A stretch of 64,000 nucleotides of DNA from Spizellomyces sp. 'palustris' (taxonomy: Eukaryota > Chytridiomycota > Chytridiomycetes > Spizellomycetales > Spizellomycetaceae), in NCBI GenBank assembly GCA_006535965.1, contig QEAR01000085.1, forward strand, positions 28,653 to 92,652. Direction: 5' to 3'. Below the pieces are notes generated by a model. The model saw only the letters and a list, made by a program, of their open reading frames with translations. It had not been told where the DNA came from and searched no databases. Below, one piece after another: positions 11,860 through 23,798 of this stretch. The position numbers and the translations under genes are program-made. Positions within the stretch are counted from its first letter, which is position 1; the number at the start of each line of letters is the position of its first letter.

Positions 11860-12963
11860 ATGCCACCTGTGACCGCCCCAACGCTCAACTATCACGGTAA
11901 GCTTATTCATGTTCCAAAACAGCTGATATCATTGTGTGCTCAATACGTTCATTACCAGAATTGGTCGGTACGTGTAAACATTTGGTTTTTTGCCAGTTCG
12001 TTGCATTTCCTAACAAGACGAACATTACCCAGACACCCTTATCGAATTCCTCGAAGTTGCCATACACTACGTGCTATACGTGAGAGAGATCTATCCCGCC
12101 GACATCTTTGAACCACGACGGAAATATAATGTTCCCGTTCGAATGTCAAGGCATCCCGTTCTGAATGGGTACATACGGGACGTTTTGGCTGGGATCAAAC
12201 CGGACCTGCAAAAGGTCTGTGGAGAGGTTCTTTTGAATGCTTATTTGAGCAGAGTTTATTTTTTTGCCATCCACCATAGGGAGTCGTTTCAAAAGTGTAT
12301 CTAGCGATACATGATCCAGCGCGGAATGTTGTCGAAAAGTTCACGTTTCAGATACGGTCCTTGATGGAGGGCATTGAGGAGGGTGTAAGAAAACAGTATG
12401 TATCGCTGCCCAGCATTTCTGTTCTAGGACATCCGTGTCATCTTTCATCTCTGCAGCGCCCAAACCTCGATCAATACATCCGATGTGGAAGCATACTTGC
12501 GGTCGTTTCTGCTGAAGATTGCCGTTTGCGATTCAATGTTGAATCCCAATCCTCCAGGTAAGGTCGTCCGGTCATGATCTTCTCCAATTCACTGTATTAA
12601 TCTGTGCAAAGATTGCTCGTTTGTATTATTGGTAGAACTGGCAGGTGACAATCCAACTCCGACCAGCGCATCGACAGTATGTAATTGATCATCTAGCTAC
12701 TCCACTGCTATGATTCACTCACCCGCGCATGATTCGTCTATTACGCAGGGAGCTCCTTGGGTGCCTAGTGAACCCACGGATGTAGAAGTCACATCACCCT
12801 CACTTATCCCTCTGAAAACTATGGATGCCGGGTTGCTCAAGGTACGGTGGCATATCATCATTTTCTGCCCAATAACATGTGCTTACAGTGTCTTTTGGTA
12901 TTGTCTGGATAGATGCAATTATACGTCGAGGAAAGCGATGCGAAGCAATCTTCAAAGGGATGA
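11860..12963 (+). CDS. REV7: REV7 / MAD2L2 HORMA-domain protein
   Basis: Eight exons (11860-11896, 11923-11967, 12033-12214, 12280-12395, 12457-12557, 12612-12676, 12749-12841, 12913-12963) sum to 229 residues in frame. The HORMA core is clear: [20 protein letters not shown], then [50 protein letters not shown] and the safety-belt region [14 protein letters not shown], ending MQLYVEE. Known members bind REV3 to form DNA polymerase zeta for translesion synthesis and also act in end-protection and cell-cycle control. The 45-nt second exon is in frame, so the protein is coherent with or without it. COQ7 follows on the same strand with about 400 bases between. Confidence 0.92.
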
Positions 12964-13372
12964 GAGTGAAGTCAGAGTGCCTCCTTCGAGGTGTCTGCGG
13001 AATGCCTGTGGGCTTCCAGATTGCTCATTCCTTTACCGTCATCATACGCCCAGAACATCAAAAGCTTTTTGTTGTCGCTAACCAACTTGACATCCATGCG
13101 TTCCTCTCCACTCGGGGGTAATTTCGTCGTAGACCTCGTGGTCCTTGGTTAGCTTCTGGGTGAGAATACAAGAATGAAAATAATGACTGCCCGAATAGAG
13201 TAGTTTTCTAGTGGTTTAGGGTGTAAATTTTTAATAGATACGCAGTATAGTCAAGTCGTGGTGGGGAATGACCGTCGGCCTTGGTTACCGGCCATCGCAA
13301 CCCAAACACGATGATGCATGAAGATGATGATGCACTTTGCATGGCCCATTGCTGGCGGTCCGTTCGTCCATC
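12964..13372. other. Intergenic region between REV7 and COQ7
   Basis: About 400 bases with short ORFs only. It contains the REV7 3' UTR and the COQ7 upstream region. A short GATGAT-type run lies at about 13310-13332. Nothing else was recognised. Confidence 0.5.
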
Positions 13373-14170
13373 ATGTCGGCATTCCAAATGCGACTTCCAA
13401 TATCCCAAACCCGTCGTTGCATTCGGCTCCAACCATGTTGCGCTCGTTTCCTCTCCACTTCCTCAAACTATAGCGATACTGCCCGACCCCGGGTGAAACG
13501 GCCGCTCACCGAAAAGGAAAAGGCTCTCATCGCCGCGATGCTTCGAGTAGACCATGCAGGAGAACTAGGAGCCAACTGGATTTATAAGGGACAGATGGCG
13601 GTTCTGGGCAAGGACCCTAAAGTGGGGCCTGTAGTGCAGGTGTGCCATAAATTGTGCGTTTCTACTGTCCGTCTACATTACTCACCTTCACTCTAAACAG
13701 CATATGTGGGACCAGGAGAAATTCCACCTCAAGGTTTTTGACGACATGATTGCTGCAAATCGAGTAAGACCGACGGCGCTGCGACCTTTCTGGGAGGTTG
13801 CAGGATACGCTCTAGGAGCGGGCACCGCGTTGTTGGGGAAGGAGGCTGCCATGGCATGCACAGAGGCCGTTGAGACGGTGATTGGGGAGCATTATAATGA
13901 GTATGTGAGCTAATGATATGTGTGGTTGACATATCTCAGGGCGCGATCTAAGTTTATGTTTTTTTCAGCCAGCTAAGAGAGCTATTAAAGATCGATCATC
14001 CTGAAGTAGATAAACTCCGGGAAGTCATCAAACAGTTTCGTGATGAGGAGTTAGAACACCTGGATACGGCTGTGGATCATGAGGCAAAGCACGCGCCGGT
14101 CTATCCGGGATTGACTGCAGTGATTCAGCAGGGCTGTAAGGCGGCGATTTGGATTGCCACCCGTATTTAG
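13373..14170 (+). CDS. COQ7: 5-demethoxyubiquinone hydroxylase, mitochondrial (COQ7/CAT5)
   Basis: Exons 13373-13639, 13701-13900 and 13969-14170 sum to 222 residues. The N-terminus ([20 protein letters not shown]) is basic, Ser/Thr-bearing and acid-free, typical of a mitochondrial presequence. The di-iron ligands appear in [17 protein letters not shown] (first Glu), [11 protein letters not shown] (ExxH), [13 protein letters not shown] and [11 protein letters not shown]. The C-terminus ends AAIWIATRI, the usual family ending. It hydroxylates demethoxyubiquinone in the matrix-side CoQ synthome, the penultimate step of ubiquinone synthesis. The length is normal for mitochondrial COQ7. Confidence 0.96.
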
Positions 14171-14364
14171 ATTGGACTTGTCATGAAGTAGGTGTATATT
14201 TGGGAATCCTGGAGTGCATTTCAGCTCTGGGAGTAGGACATCATTCATTACTTTACAGCATTTTATACAGATGGAATCTTAGCGGTAAAATAGGGTGGTG
14301 GGAAATTGCGATAGTGGGATATAAGTATTCCTCCCAACAAATGTACAAAGTGGTTAAAGTATGT

Positions 14365-17300
14365 TCAGAATGCATCATCATCGTCATCGGCCCCTGCACC
14401 ACCTTCATCGTATGACATAGCATCGTCGGAAAACACTATCTCCCCGTCGTCAATGTCCTTGTCATCTAGTTCAATTTCGTCATCTGTGTGTCCCGCACCA
14501 AAATCAGACGAGTACTCTTCGTCAGGTTCCGAATGCTTTTCTTCTTTGCTGTGATCGCTGCCATTCGCGCTCAACGGGGGGACAATGTTTTCCGATTTAA
14601 GCCATTTGGAGCCCGCGGGAGTGGATGGGGTATTTTTTATGCTGTTGGCTCCCTCCTCATTATCGCCAAGGGGCAGCGATTCAATATCTTCATCGCTGAA
14701 ATGCAAACTTTCCTCCTCTTCACTAGCCAAGCGGTCATCGGAAGGTGGACCTGGAACACGAGGAGCGTTCTCAATGTCGGAGAGCCATCCTCTGCTGCCT
14801 CTGACCCATGGCGACGAATTTGGACTTCTATCCAGTGATGCTCGATCCGCAACAGGTGATAGAAGCCCTGGTGGCGCTAGCTTGCTTGGAGGTTGGATAG
14901 ACTTTTCTGACGTGTGGGAGTCATGGTGGGATTCGCTTTCGTTGGCAGAGGCCACATCCCTCTCGTCTTTGTGCACGCCTTTCTGTTGAGCAGATTCCAC
15001 TACATGCCCCTTGGCTGTGTTGTCAACAAGCTCGTCATCGCTAGCTTCATTTGCTTCGTCTTCTAATTCCTCTGGTACAATATCTTCTGCGATCTCGTCA
15101 TCAATTGCTTCCTCCGAAGTGGATGTGGGTGCCTGTGGAGAGGGCTCTATTGTCAAGGCGGATACGAGTGCCGGAGTCGTTGCCGAGACAATTGGAGCGA
15201 CAGTGAAAAGTTTGGGAAGTCCCACACCCTTGGTAGCCGCTTTGGCTTCTACATCTGCGTCTGAACGCAGCGGCACAGGAATGGTTTCCTCAAGTTCGCC
15301 TTCGTGTTCCTCGGGAAGCTGTAGGGGCGATGGGCGAGGTCTGTAGTTGGAATCGGAGGTTCCGATTGCATCAGCTTCTTCTCGCCCAAGTGCGAGCGGT
15401 CTTCTGCCAACGCTTTTGCGAGATATTTCACTGACGGAACTGGATCGCCTACTACCCTGGACAATGTGTGAAGAGAATGGTCGGTGTTCCTCATCGTCTG
15501 AATCCAGCATGTCCAGTACAGCATCCAGATCTGCGGCTGATTGAGTTTCTGCTTGTTCGCCGATATCACTGGGAACATAGGAGGACGGCCTACCAGAGTT
15601 GATTTCTTCCATGCTCACATTTGCGTTGTTCTCATTGGCGAGTGGTTCGCCCTTGAAATCTTGGTCAGACGTTTGCCGCTCTCCGTTCTTGTTTTCCTCT
15701 GAATTGGCTTCAGAATTGTCATCCTTCTCACTCGGTTTATCTTCATCGCCTTCTTCTTCGCCCACGTCCTGCAAGTCCGACGACCACTTGTGAGAGAGCT
15801 CCTCCACAGATTCGGCATATAGATTCTTCTCCTCGCGGGAAGCGACTGAGACGCGACGACGCCTATACGTCGATTCCTCCTTTTCTTGCACTTGTGGAGC
15901 ATCCTCCTCCTCCTCCTCTTCTTCGTCCTCTATCTCTTCTTTCTCGTCTGCCTCTTCCCCAGGCTCGGCAGAGAGATCTTCGTTATCGGAATAGTTGTAC
16001 TTTCCTTCGGAATCTTCTAGTTCCTGCTTGTCATATCCACTTTCGCTGGCCGAGGCATTATCATTATGATTGAAAATGTCATCTTTCCTACTGTCCTCCG
16101 CTTCATTGTCCTCCAGGATTTCCTCGTCGATATCCTCTATATCCTCTTCTATATCAAAATCTTCTCCTTCCAGCAGACTATCGACGTGTTTGAGTGCCTT
16201 TTCACTCGTGGCTGGCTTCGACGTGGAAAGAGATGGAAAGGTAGCTTTGTTTGCGGGCTTAGCAGCGTCGGCTTCTGATTCCTGGTCCCAGTCATTGTCT
16301 TCAACAGGTGGACCGAAGGATTTCTGCCTTCAAACGTGAGCAGCGGAACACTTGGGTAATGTGCATGTGAGTGATTACCTGAACATCATAGACGTATCCC
16401 GGATCACTAGGTTTTATCCGGGTTTTCTCAAAATCACCATTCATAGCTTTCTTGATCTTCGCTAGATCCTCGTCCCTTTGAGCATCTTCTTCAGCGAAAC
16501 TGTTGACCACAGAGGAGGAACGCGTTCTCTTACCCAAGTTTGTTCAGATCCAAATTTCCATCAAGATGATGGGCTTTCGCGGAGACTGTTTCTACCTCCA
16601 CATCGGCAGCTGGTTGCTTCTTCTCTATTTCGACTGAATTGGATGGTGCCGGCAATTCTCGCGCCGGTGGCTGTAGACTGGCCAAAGGGGTTAGCTTCTT
16701 GGGTGGTGAAAGAGCTCCGAGGTGTGAGCCAAGGTTGACAAGAGGAGGGCCTTTTGTTAGCCACGCGGGTGCTTCGGTTGCGAGACCTTGTGTCGGGACA
16801 TTCCCAGGTTCTTGGGAAGCCTGAAGTCCACTTTCCACCTCTTCGGCATATATGCGGTCAACAATCCGCGTTACCTGAGCCAAAGCAGGCTTTAATCAGA
16901 GTCCACCCCATTCCCAATCAAAGGGGGGAATGTGAAAATACCTGTTCAACTTTTACAGTGCCCAGATATTGCTGATGCCTATCATAGATATGTCGCACAA
17001 CATTGGCGACATTCGTCTTATCCAGTCCTCGCAGTGGCATGCTTCGTCGCCGCGATTTACCTGATCATACAGTAATTGGCATATTAATTCCATTTCGCTA
17101 CATGCTTACAGTCCATGCAGCCATCACCTACCCGTATCCTCCGCGACATAAAAGAGGACTAGCACTGGTCTCTGGTACTGAATTGCTAATTTTTTGGGTG
17201 AAACCATTCTGTTGGAAGGCCGCCAGCTCTCAGAATGACTAGTCTTTGCGGCGGAGTTCTGTTGGAACGTGAAGGAGGATGGGCGTGATGGGTCAGAATG

Positions 17301-17456
17301 TCTCGGGAGGATATCATCAATGTTCATGCTTTCCAAACTTGAGCCCGCCGAGGACGTGAGACTGCTAAGACTGCTGGCGGAGCTTTGATTGCTCCGATCC
17401 AACGAGGGGCGTTTCCCGGTTGGTAATGGAATAAAGGATGTTGCGACAGCAGTCAT
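14365..17456 (-). CDS. CEP19: CEP19-like centriolar protein with a long acidic C-terminal tail
   Basis: Five exons (17456-17132, 17060-16942, 16874-16534, 16499-16379, 16323-14365) sum to 954 residues. After about 95 low-complexity Ser-rich residues comes AIQYQRPVLVLFYVAEDTGK, then RRRSMPLRGLDKTNVANVV, VTRIVDRIYAEE, NLDLNKL, and DPGYVYDVQ...DNDWDQESEAD. These blocks follow the order of vertebrate CEP19, which ends shortly after the equivalent W-D-x-E-S segment. CEP19 sits at the mother centriole and recruits FOP/RABL2 to start intraflagellar transport. Here a further ~640 residues follow in one exon, dominated by Glu, Asp and Ser and ending in a run of Asp. The acidic tail looks disordered. 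The exon 3/4 junction needs a 34-nt intron. Residues 148-308 contain a Pro/Ala-rich insert absent from short CEP19 proteins. Confidence 0.85.
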
Positions 17457-17673
17457 TGTTTACAGGGAATGCCGGAGACTGAAAGGTTTATATCCGGGAA
17501 GGTGGAATGCGTATGTGTTATATTTACGTTTCACTATGTGTGTGTGATCTGCCAACTTAAGGATTGTGAAGTTGGAGTGGGACGGGCCCATTCGATCAAA
17601 TGAGGGGGATACTTCAGGGTCAAGATCAAGACTATATCGAAGCACTTAAACAGATCAGAACAGTAGCAAAATC
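17457..17673. promoter_or_regulatory. Putative bidirectional promoter between CEP19 and a coiled-coil gene
   Basis: Only 217 bases separate the start codons of two divergent genes, so both promoters and both 5' UTRs must lie here. I looked for an RFX-type X-box, which drives ciliary genes in many eukaryotes, and did not see a convincing one. The shared promoter is inferred from spacing alone. Confidence 0.45.
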
Positions 17674-20556
17674 ATGTCCACGGTAGATTTTGGTACCAGA
17701 TCCCGCCCACATTCTCCTTACAGATATGTCAACAGAAGTGGCCAAGCGAGTCCTCAAAGTGCGAATCGAAGCCGTCCATCAAGTGCAAGATATGTTGAGG
17801 AGCGACTCCGCTCGTTCGATTTTCTTGCAGATGATAATGGCAACAGGGGACGACGGGCAATGGAGAAGGTTCTCACAGAAGTCGAGAACTCCAGGACGTA
17901 CCTTTTACGAGGATTGATCCTTGCTGATAAAAGTAATCAGACGGAAGACAAAGACCTTCTTCCATTTGATGAGATGGATCGGATGGTGCAGACGTTTCAC
18001 CAGGTGCGTGTGCCCACAAAGACTTGCAGCCATTCATATTGTTGAGATGGTCTCATATGAACCGATGAACGGCTAGGAACTGGATGTGATACGCTGTATG
18101 CTGCAAGTCAATCAAGACTCAAAGATCCAGACGCTGGTCGATAAGGTCTACAATACAATCAAAGATCATTTACAGACACTAGAACAAAATCACCGTGCGG
18201 AGGTGAATAGAGCAAGACAGGAATGTAAAGCTCAGCTCAGAGGGGCTGTAAGAGAATTGCTACAAACACATAAGGTAAACTGCAACCAATTCCTTGAGTA
18301 CACCAAGTGCTAGACAAACTCTTGAATACAGAATTACAATGCATATGCTCTGCATCAAGCCGATGAACAGCTGGGAGAAGACATCCGACGCGGAGAGGCA
18401 AGGGTTGAAAAGGTTGCTAATAAGCTCCGACAGATGGAGGATGAAGAGGAGCGCCTGAGATATTCCATCGCAAGAGCATACTTGCTGCTCAAAAGGAAGG
18501 GCCTTCTTAGCGAAGCGGAAGTGAGTAGGACAAAGTTGACCTAGATATTCCAGTTGTTGAATATGATTTTAGATCGCGGTGGCAGATGAGGCACGTATGA
18601 GAACTGTGGATGTGGTTGACCAATATCAATCCATGCTCTCAAAGCGGGATGACGAGATCTTCTGGTTGCGGGGACAAATATCAGAGCTTGAAGAGTTTTT
18701 AGACGAAGATGTGTCCCCAGATTCCAGGCCAAGGACGCAGACTACACAGCATCATCGAACCTCCGTCAGCGGGAGCACTGGGACGCTACGACTGGGGAGT
18801 TCCAGAACCGCAATGATGCGGAGCATGTCAACAGCATTGGATACGCTGATTGAAGATACATCGCAGCATTCCGAGGACGGGGGCGATCAAGTGGAATCTG
18901 ATGAAGAAGATGAAGACGAGCTTGCAGTCGTGGATGACTTGGAACGTACATACGAAGAGAAGATCCGTATGTTGGAAGAGGAACACATGAAGGAAGTTGC
19001 TGCAGCCGCTGCGGAGCACGATCGTACCCTACACGGATGGGAGGTTCGACTATCCAGCCTTGTACAGCTGCAAGACCAGGAGCACGTTAGAAGAGTGACA
19101 AAACGACAGGAAGAATTGCTACAGCTTGCAATGCAAGTATATAAACCCCGGTCACCTGCGGACAAAGAAGTGACTGCATATAGCACAGGACTGACCTTGC
19201 AAATGTTACTAGACGAAGAGGCACGTTGTAAAGAGATAGAGGAAGACGAAAACAGAAGAAGGGAAGAGGAGTTGCGTCGAGAAAGAGAGGAGGAGGAAAG
19301 AGCTGAACAGGAAGAAATGCTACAAGGTCATGGGTGCATGGAGTTTGCGATATACATGCGCGGTCGAGTTGTCTCCAACAGATTCAGCAGCGTAAGTGCA
19401 GTAACGAACTCGCATTTTTGTTTTCCAATGTGAACTTCCAAAATTTTCAGGAGGAGCTTGACCTTGCCTTGGGAAGTGAAGTGACGCCGTACTCCATGGG
19501 ACAATTCCGAGGTCATCCCACACCCCTTCGCCGGGGAACAAGTAACCGCTCAATAGAAAACACGGAGCATCGGCAGTCCACCAATAGTTTTGCGAAATCA
19601 AGAAGCTTGAACCTATCTAATGACGGAACATCGTCAGTAACCGCTAGTAGGGTTTCGGTGTCACATGCTGACAACAAGCCAGCAACGGTCAAAGAACACG
19701 TCGGTCGTCGAAGTATATCTGAGAGCAGACGATCTTCAACCTGTCCGCGAACGCCTTCGGCAGGAAAGCTTGCTCTCGGATCGACGGTACTTCGCAGAAG
19801 CACGTCACGGGCGGAAGGGCCGCAAAGTCAAACAGATCCAATGGCACGGGTATCAATATGGCAACAGAGCAGGCTCCTCACCACAGACGACACTGAAATA
19901 CAAGGGATGAACGTAAGAGGCCAATCCCCGCCCTCTGCGCACGATGCAGATCATGAGGTATCGAATGGAATACCAACGATGTTATTCCCGGAGGCGACCA
20001 ATGTAGGCCAGGAAAAGACACCATTGCAACCGAGCAATGTGAGCAATTCTATGGTCACTGCTGCTAAGGACACTGAGATGGAGCTGAATCATAATCAAGG
20101 GATAATGGATAAGGTGGGCAACCTTGTTCTGGCAATAATAATACTGGTTACTAAGGATGAATTCCACCGCCGCATGTACAGCCTGTGATCGGGCGATCAT
20201 TAATGTCCGGAGGCACATCGAAGCAAGCCGCAGGCCTGGTGACACCTTCCATTTCCTTTATTCCTTCCAGTCCGTCTCGCGATCGTCCCTCAAGCAACCC
20301 CAAATCATCAAAGCCACAATCTGCATCACCATCGCCAAGCCGAACTGGCACAGAAGAAGAACTGATTGATGCGTTCAACATACGACCGTGGAGTGCAACA
20401 TCTGAGGGAGATGTCCTTTCCAGACTGAACAAGGCGAGAGTCAGTCACCCCGGTATTGCACCATACTTATCCAAGCCTATACGCAGGCTTGCGTCGGGTG
20501 GTAGTGCTGCAGCGCGGTCCCCACCCATCCGAACGCCGCCTAGGAAATCCCAATGA
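17674..20556 (+). CDS. Coiled-coil protein resembling C10orf67 (candidate flagellar protein)
   Basis: Six exons (17674-18003, 18077-18274, 18332-18520, 18573-19391, 19451-20113, 20182-20556) sum to 857 residues in frame. The N-terminus is Ser/Arg/Pro rich. Residues ~85-235 form helices reading ELDVIRCMLQVNQDSKIQTL and NRARQECKAQLRGAVRELLQ; their layout resembles the metazoan C10orf67 coiled-coil family. A second coiled coil follows with acidic runs (ESDEEDEDELAVVDDLERTY) and a charged EEERAEQEE stretch. The C-terminal third is Ser/Pro rich and probably disordered. Function is not known. The divergent pairing with CEP19 supports a centriole or flagellum role by association only. Confidence 0.75.
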
Positions 20557-21403
20557 GGTATACGCGGTAGAAATAGATGATGTAGACTGCTCATAGTATC
20601 GTCAGTATCAGTAATAGCTTCAGGGCAGCTTGTGCGGGATAGATGTCTCTTTGCGTGTATCGGCAGATATGATAGTACACGCAGATACCCAGATCTCTCC
20701 AATAAACGGATATAGTGCTCTCAAACGCAAGTGCAGGGCAAGCCAAATAGTGTATTGGGGCAATATAAATACATATGTATAGGGGACTAAAACCTGACTG
20801 TGCTCAAACATTTTCGAGCGAACAGAACTTGTCGTACCCTAGTAGTAGGATAAGAGTAGACTTGCATTAGTATTTAAGCACACATGAAGTCGTCTGTGTC
20901 ATGCCCGCTGGCAATTGCTCAGAGTATATTGCAATCTCTCCTCAAAAGGTTTTCAGAGTAGCGATTCTTTAAGTCTCATCACCGCACACCGCACAAGGTC
21001 GACACTATCGCCATGGGACCGCCTGTAACGCGAATCTCTCCCCGACAATTCGAACGTACCTTTGGGTCTTCATCGGTGATGGAAGGCCTTTGGAAGGCGA
21101 GAGCAGAAGAAAAGCTTGCAGATTGCTACCCTGGAATGGGTTCCACTCCGGCTGGAATTCTGCTTAGCTACTTAGCATAGCACTTTTCCGACCTTCCCCA
21201 ACGTTTTTCCTTTCTCGTTGCACGATCGAATATCTGCTTGAGGATGACGGAACCCTGACCGATAATTGTCTGTCAGTGCATGATAGGTTGACTGGAAAGA
21301 CGTGGGATAAATCGGCCAGTGGTCAGTCGTTCCAATTTTTTTTGGCAAAGCTGCCTGTCAAAGCCGGTGAAGACCAACGCAATATATAAGCGCTAAGCAC
21401 ACT
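20557..21403. other. Intergenic region
   Basis: About 850 bases between two genes on the same strand. Only short ORFs are present and none shows a domain or a splice-linked continuation. It should hold the terminator of the upstream gene and the promoter of the downstream gene. Confidence 0.5.
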
Positions 21404-23798
21404 ATGCTTGGTAAAAGACCATCTGGTCCACAGCAGCCTTCTGGGATCAGCCCCAAACTCCATTTGGTTGTTTATGTTCATACAGTGCAATCAATCTCCT
21501 CCCCAACCTGGGCGGAAGAGCCAATACTGAAAGAGCCCGCCTTCATTTGTTTGTCCGATCCGGGTCTAACAGTAGAGGATTTACGGAGTAACTTTGTAGA
21601 ATCTGGCCTTGGAAAGCGGGTAACCCTCTGGAACGAAGACGGCAGCGTGGTTCCGGGCTCTTGTACCGTGCAAGATGCTTTCCGTGACGGGGAACGTATT
21701 CTCGTTGGAGTTCACTCACCGGTCAAAGCCAAGAGGAAGACGACCTTTATAGATGGTATGATACATACATAGCACTGTGAAATTCAACCAGCCGCACGGA
21801 TCTCAGTGTCTTAGTGTAGATTGCAGGGCTGTACAGAAACGTCCACGGCGGGAGGATTCAGAAAGTCTTAGTGGTGAGGATGTGGGCCGACAGAGGACTA
21901 AACGAAGGAAACAGTCGGACGGTTCGTTCAATGACTGTTTTGAGAGAGGAAATACGGTGAAGCGGCCACACAAAGTCGCGCTGGGCAAACAACCTGTTCG
22001 CACGACATCCTCTATTTGTGCTGAATTAGGTCGAGATACACAGCCTACAACTCCGGTATGGACTAGTGTAGTAGATCGAATTGGGGATAGGGACGTTTAC
22101 TATCCTTACATACTAATGATGCAGTTACCACAGACCAACTCCTCCGACATCATCGCCGGGACTCCTCAGAAGGGGCGCAGTAAGAAACAAACGAGGCCAG
22201 AAATACTTGGTTCGCCTTCCAAGGAGATACTAAACACCAATGTCGTTTCGGCTTGGACGCCTCCACACCCACGATCACGTTCACAGTCACCCAAAAGCAG
22301 CGTGGCGAGTGCATCCGCGCCGTCTCATACTGCAAACATCAATCGAAAGGGCCCAGAAAGCCGAGAGTCCTGGCGAAAAGAGACTCCGGAACGGCAATCT
22401 TTCGAACATGTATCGGAGGCAAATATTGGCTGTGAAGATACTGTAGATACACGTGCCGATGCGAATGGTAATGGGATATCTGGTGGGGTGCGAGCTACCT
22501 GTGAACCGACAGAACATCAGGAACACCATGATACACATCCATGTCAACTCATGGATGACAGCCATCGGGACGAATTTCCCCTTTCCCTACCCGCATCCTT
22601 TGCCGCATGCCTTGAAAATGCAGAGTTGATCAATGATATGGATGATGGCGAACGGGCTGCAGACGAAGAAGCGCTCGCCAAGGAACTGGAGACCGTACTG
22701 GCTGCGACCCTTCAGATTGACACCTGGCAACTACATTACGCACCACCACCAAATGCAAACGGGGCGCAGAATAAGAGTCCACCACGGGATGGCATGTCAG
22801 AGAAGCAGTACGATGTCTGGGATCAATTGGAGCATTGTCGCGAAACAGTTGTCGTACCCCATAAGAAGATGACCCCTTCCCCGGAACGCCGAAGATCTGC
22901 TAACCGATCTACCGACTCTGGCGGCCTATCGGCAGCATACTTTGGGAGTGCTGCAAGCAAGATGAAGTCAAGAAAGATATCTCATTTGGACCAGCATGGC
23001 TTCGATCCAGTGAATGACAATGAACTGGTTGGGAGTCCTGTGAAACAGAAAGCTTCAGTGGAAGGGCAATCAAGTGTTCCGACAGGAACCAAGGTACGAG
23101 GACGAGCTTTACGGAAGCAGAAGAGCAATAAGGGAGCGACAGCACCGCGAATACACGTAAATATTGGGAGTGCTACGGGCAAGATGAAGTCAAGAAATAC
23201 ATCTCCTCTGGAACAGCATGACTTCGATCCAGTCAATGAGAGTGAATCAATGGAGAGTTCTGTCGAACAGAAAACCTCAACGAAAGTACAGTCTAAGTTA
23301 CGAGGAGGTGGTGCTGTACGGAAGCAAAAGAGCAATGAGCGAGCGACAGTGCCGCGAATGCCCGTAAATGAAAATACAGGAGCTATCGATATTAATGCGC
23401 AGGCGAGTGACCGTCGGAAGCGCATGCAAAGTGCTCTACAACGTTTTCGCGATCGTGAAAAGAGTTATCTGGACCGACTGGAAAATCGCGCTGTCCGCGA
23501 AATTAGAGCTGCAAGAAAAATTGCACAGTTGGACGCAGAAAGCGCTTGGATGGAAAAGCAATGCGGCTTTCTGCAAGACGAAGTAACTCAGCTGGACGAA
23601 GAGCGTAATGATTGGCATGAAATGAGACGACGTCAGGCAGAACTGATTGCGACGTTGCAACAAAGTGTATCTGAGGCCAGAAACAAGCGAGAGAGGCTAG
23701 GACAGGAACTGCTCGCATTACATACGCTTTTGGGGGATCGTGTCAAGAAAAGCATGATGAGGGTTATGGGTAAGTCGCGGCAGGAAGGAAACTGCTGA
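21404..23798 (+). CDS. Unrecognised protein with C-terminal coiled coil and internal duplication
   Basis: Exons 21404-21755 and 21820-23798 join in phase 1 (FID|DCRAVQKRPRR) for 776 residues. The first ~110 residues are compact (LHLVVYVHTVQ, then GLGKRVTLWNEDGSVVPGS, then GERILVGVHSP) and could form a small beta-rich domain. The middle is basic, Ser/Thr/Pro rich and contains KRPRR and TKRRKQ, possible nuclear signals. Residues roughly 380-525 contain a 74-residue duplication. The last ~130 residues are a continuous coiled coil (RFRDREKSYLDRLENRAVRE). A GTATGG...ATGATGCAG stretch near 22060-22126 could be an unspliced in-frame intron. I do not recognise the family; a nuclear or kinetochore-type scaffold is one possibility. 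Confidence 0.65.
22944..23372 (+). repeat. Two-copy 222-nt in-frame coding duplication
   Basis: Copy 1 begins at 22944 (GGGAGTGCTGCAAGCAAGATG... reading frame) and copy 2 at 23166, a spacing of 222 bases or 74 codons. Shared protein blocks are KMKSR, FDPVN, a central Gln/Lys-Ser region and RKQKSN followed by AT.PR. Divergence between copies is moderate, so the duplication is not recent. Confidence 0.8.

Noticed and set aside
17457-17673. Search for an RFX X-box in the CEP19 bidirectional promoter
   Set aside because: No sequence fitting the GTNRCC..RGYAAC pattern was found, so no regulatory site is claimed.
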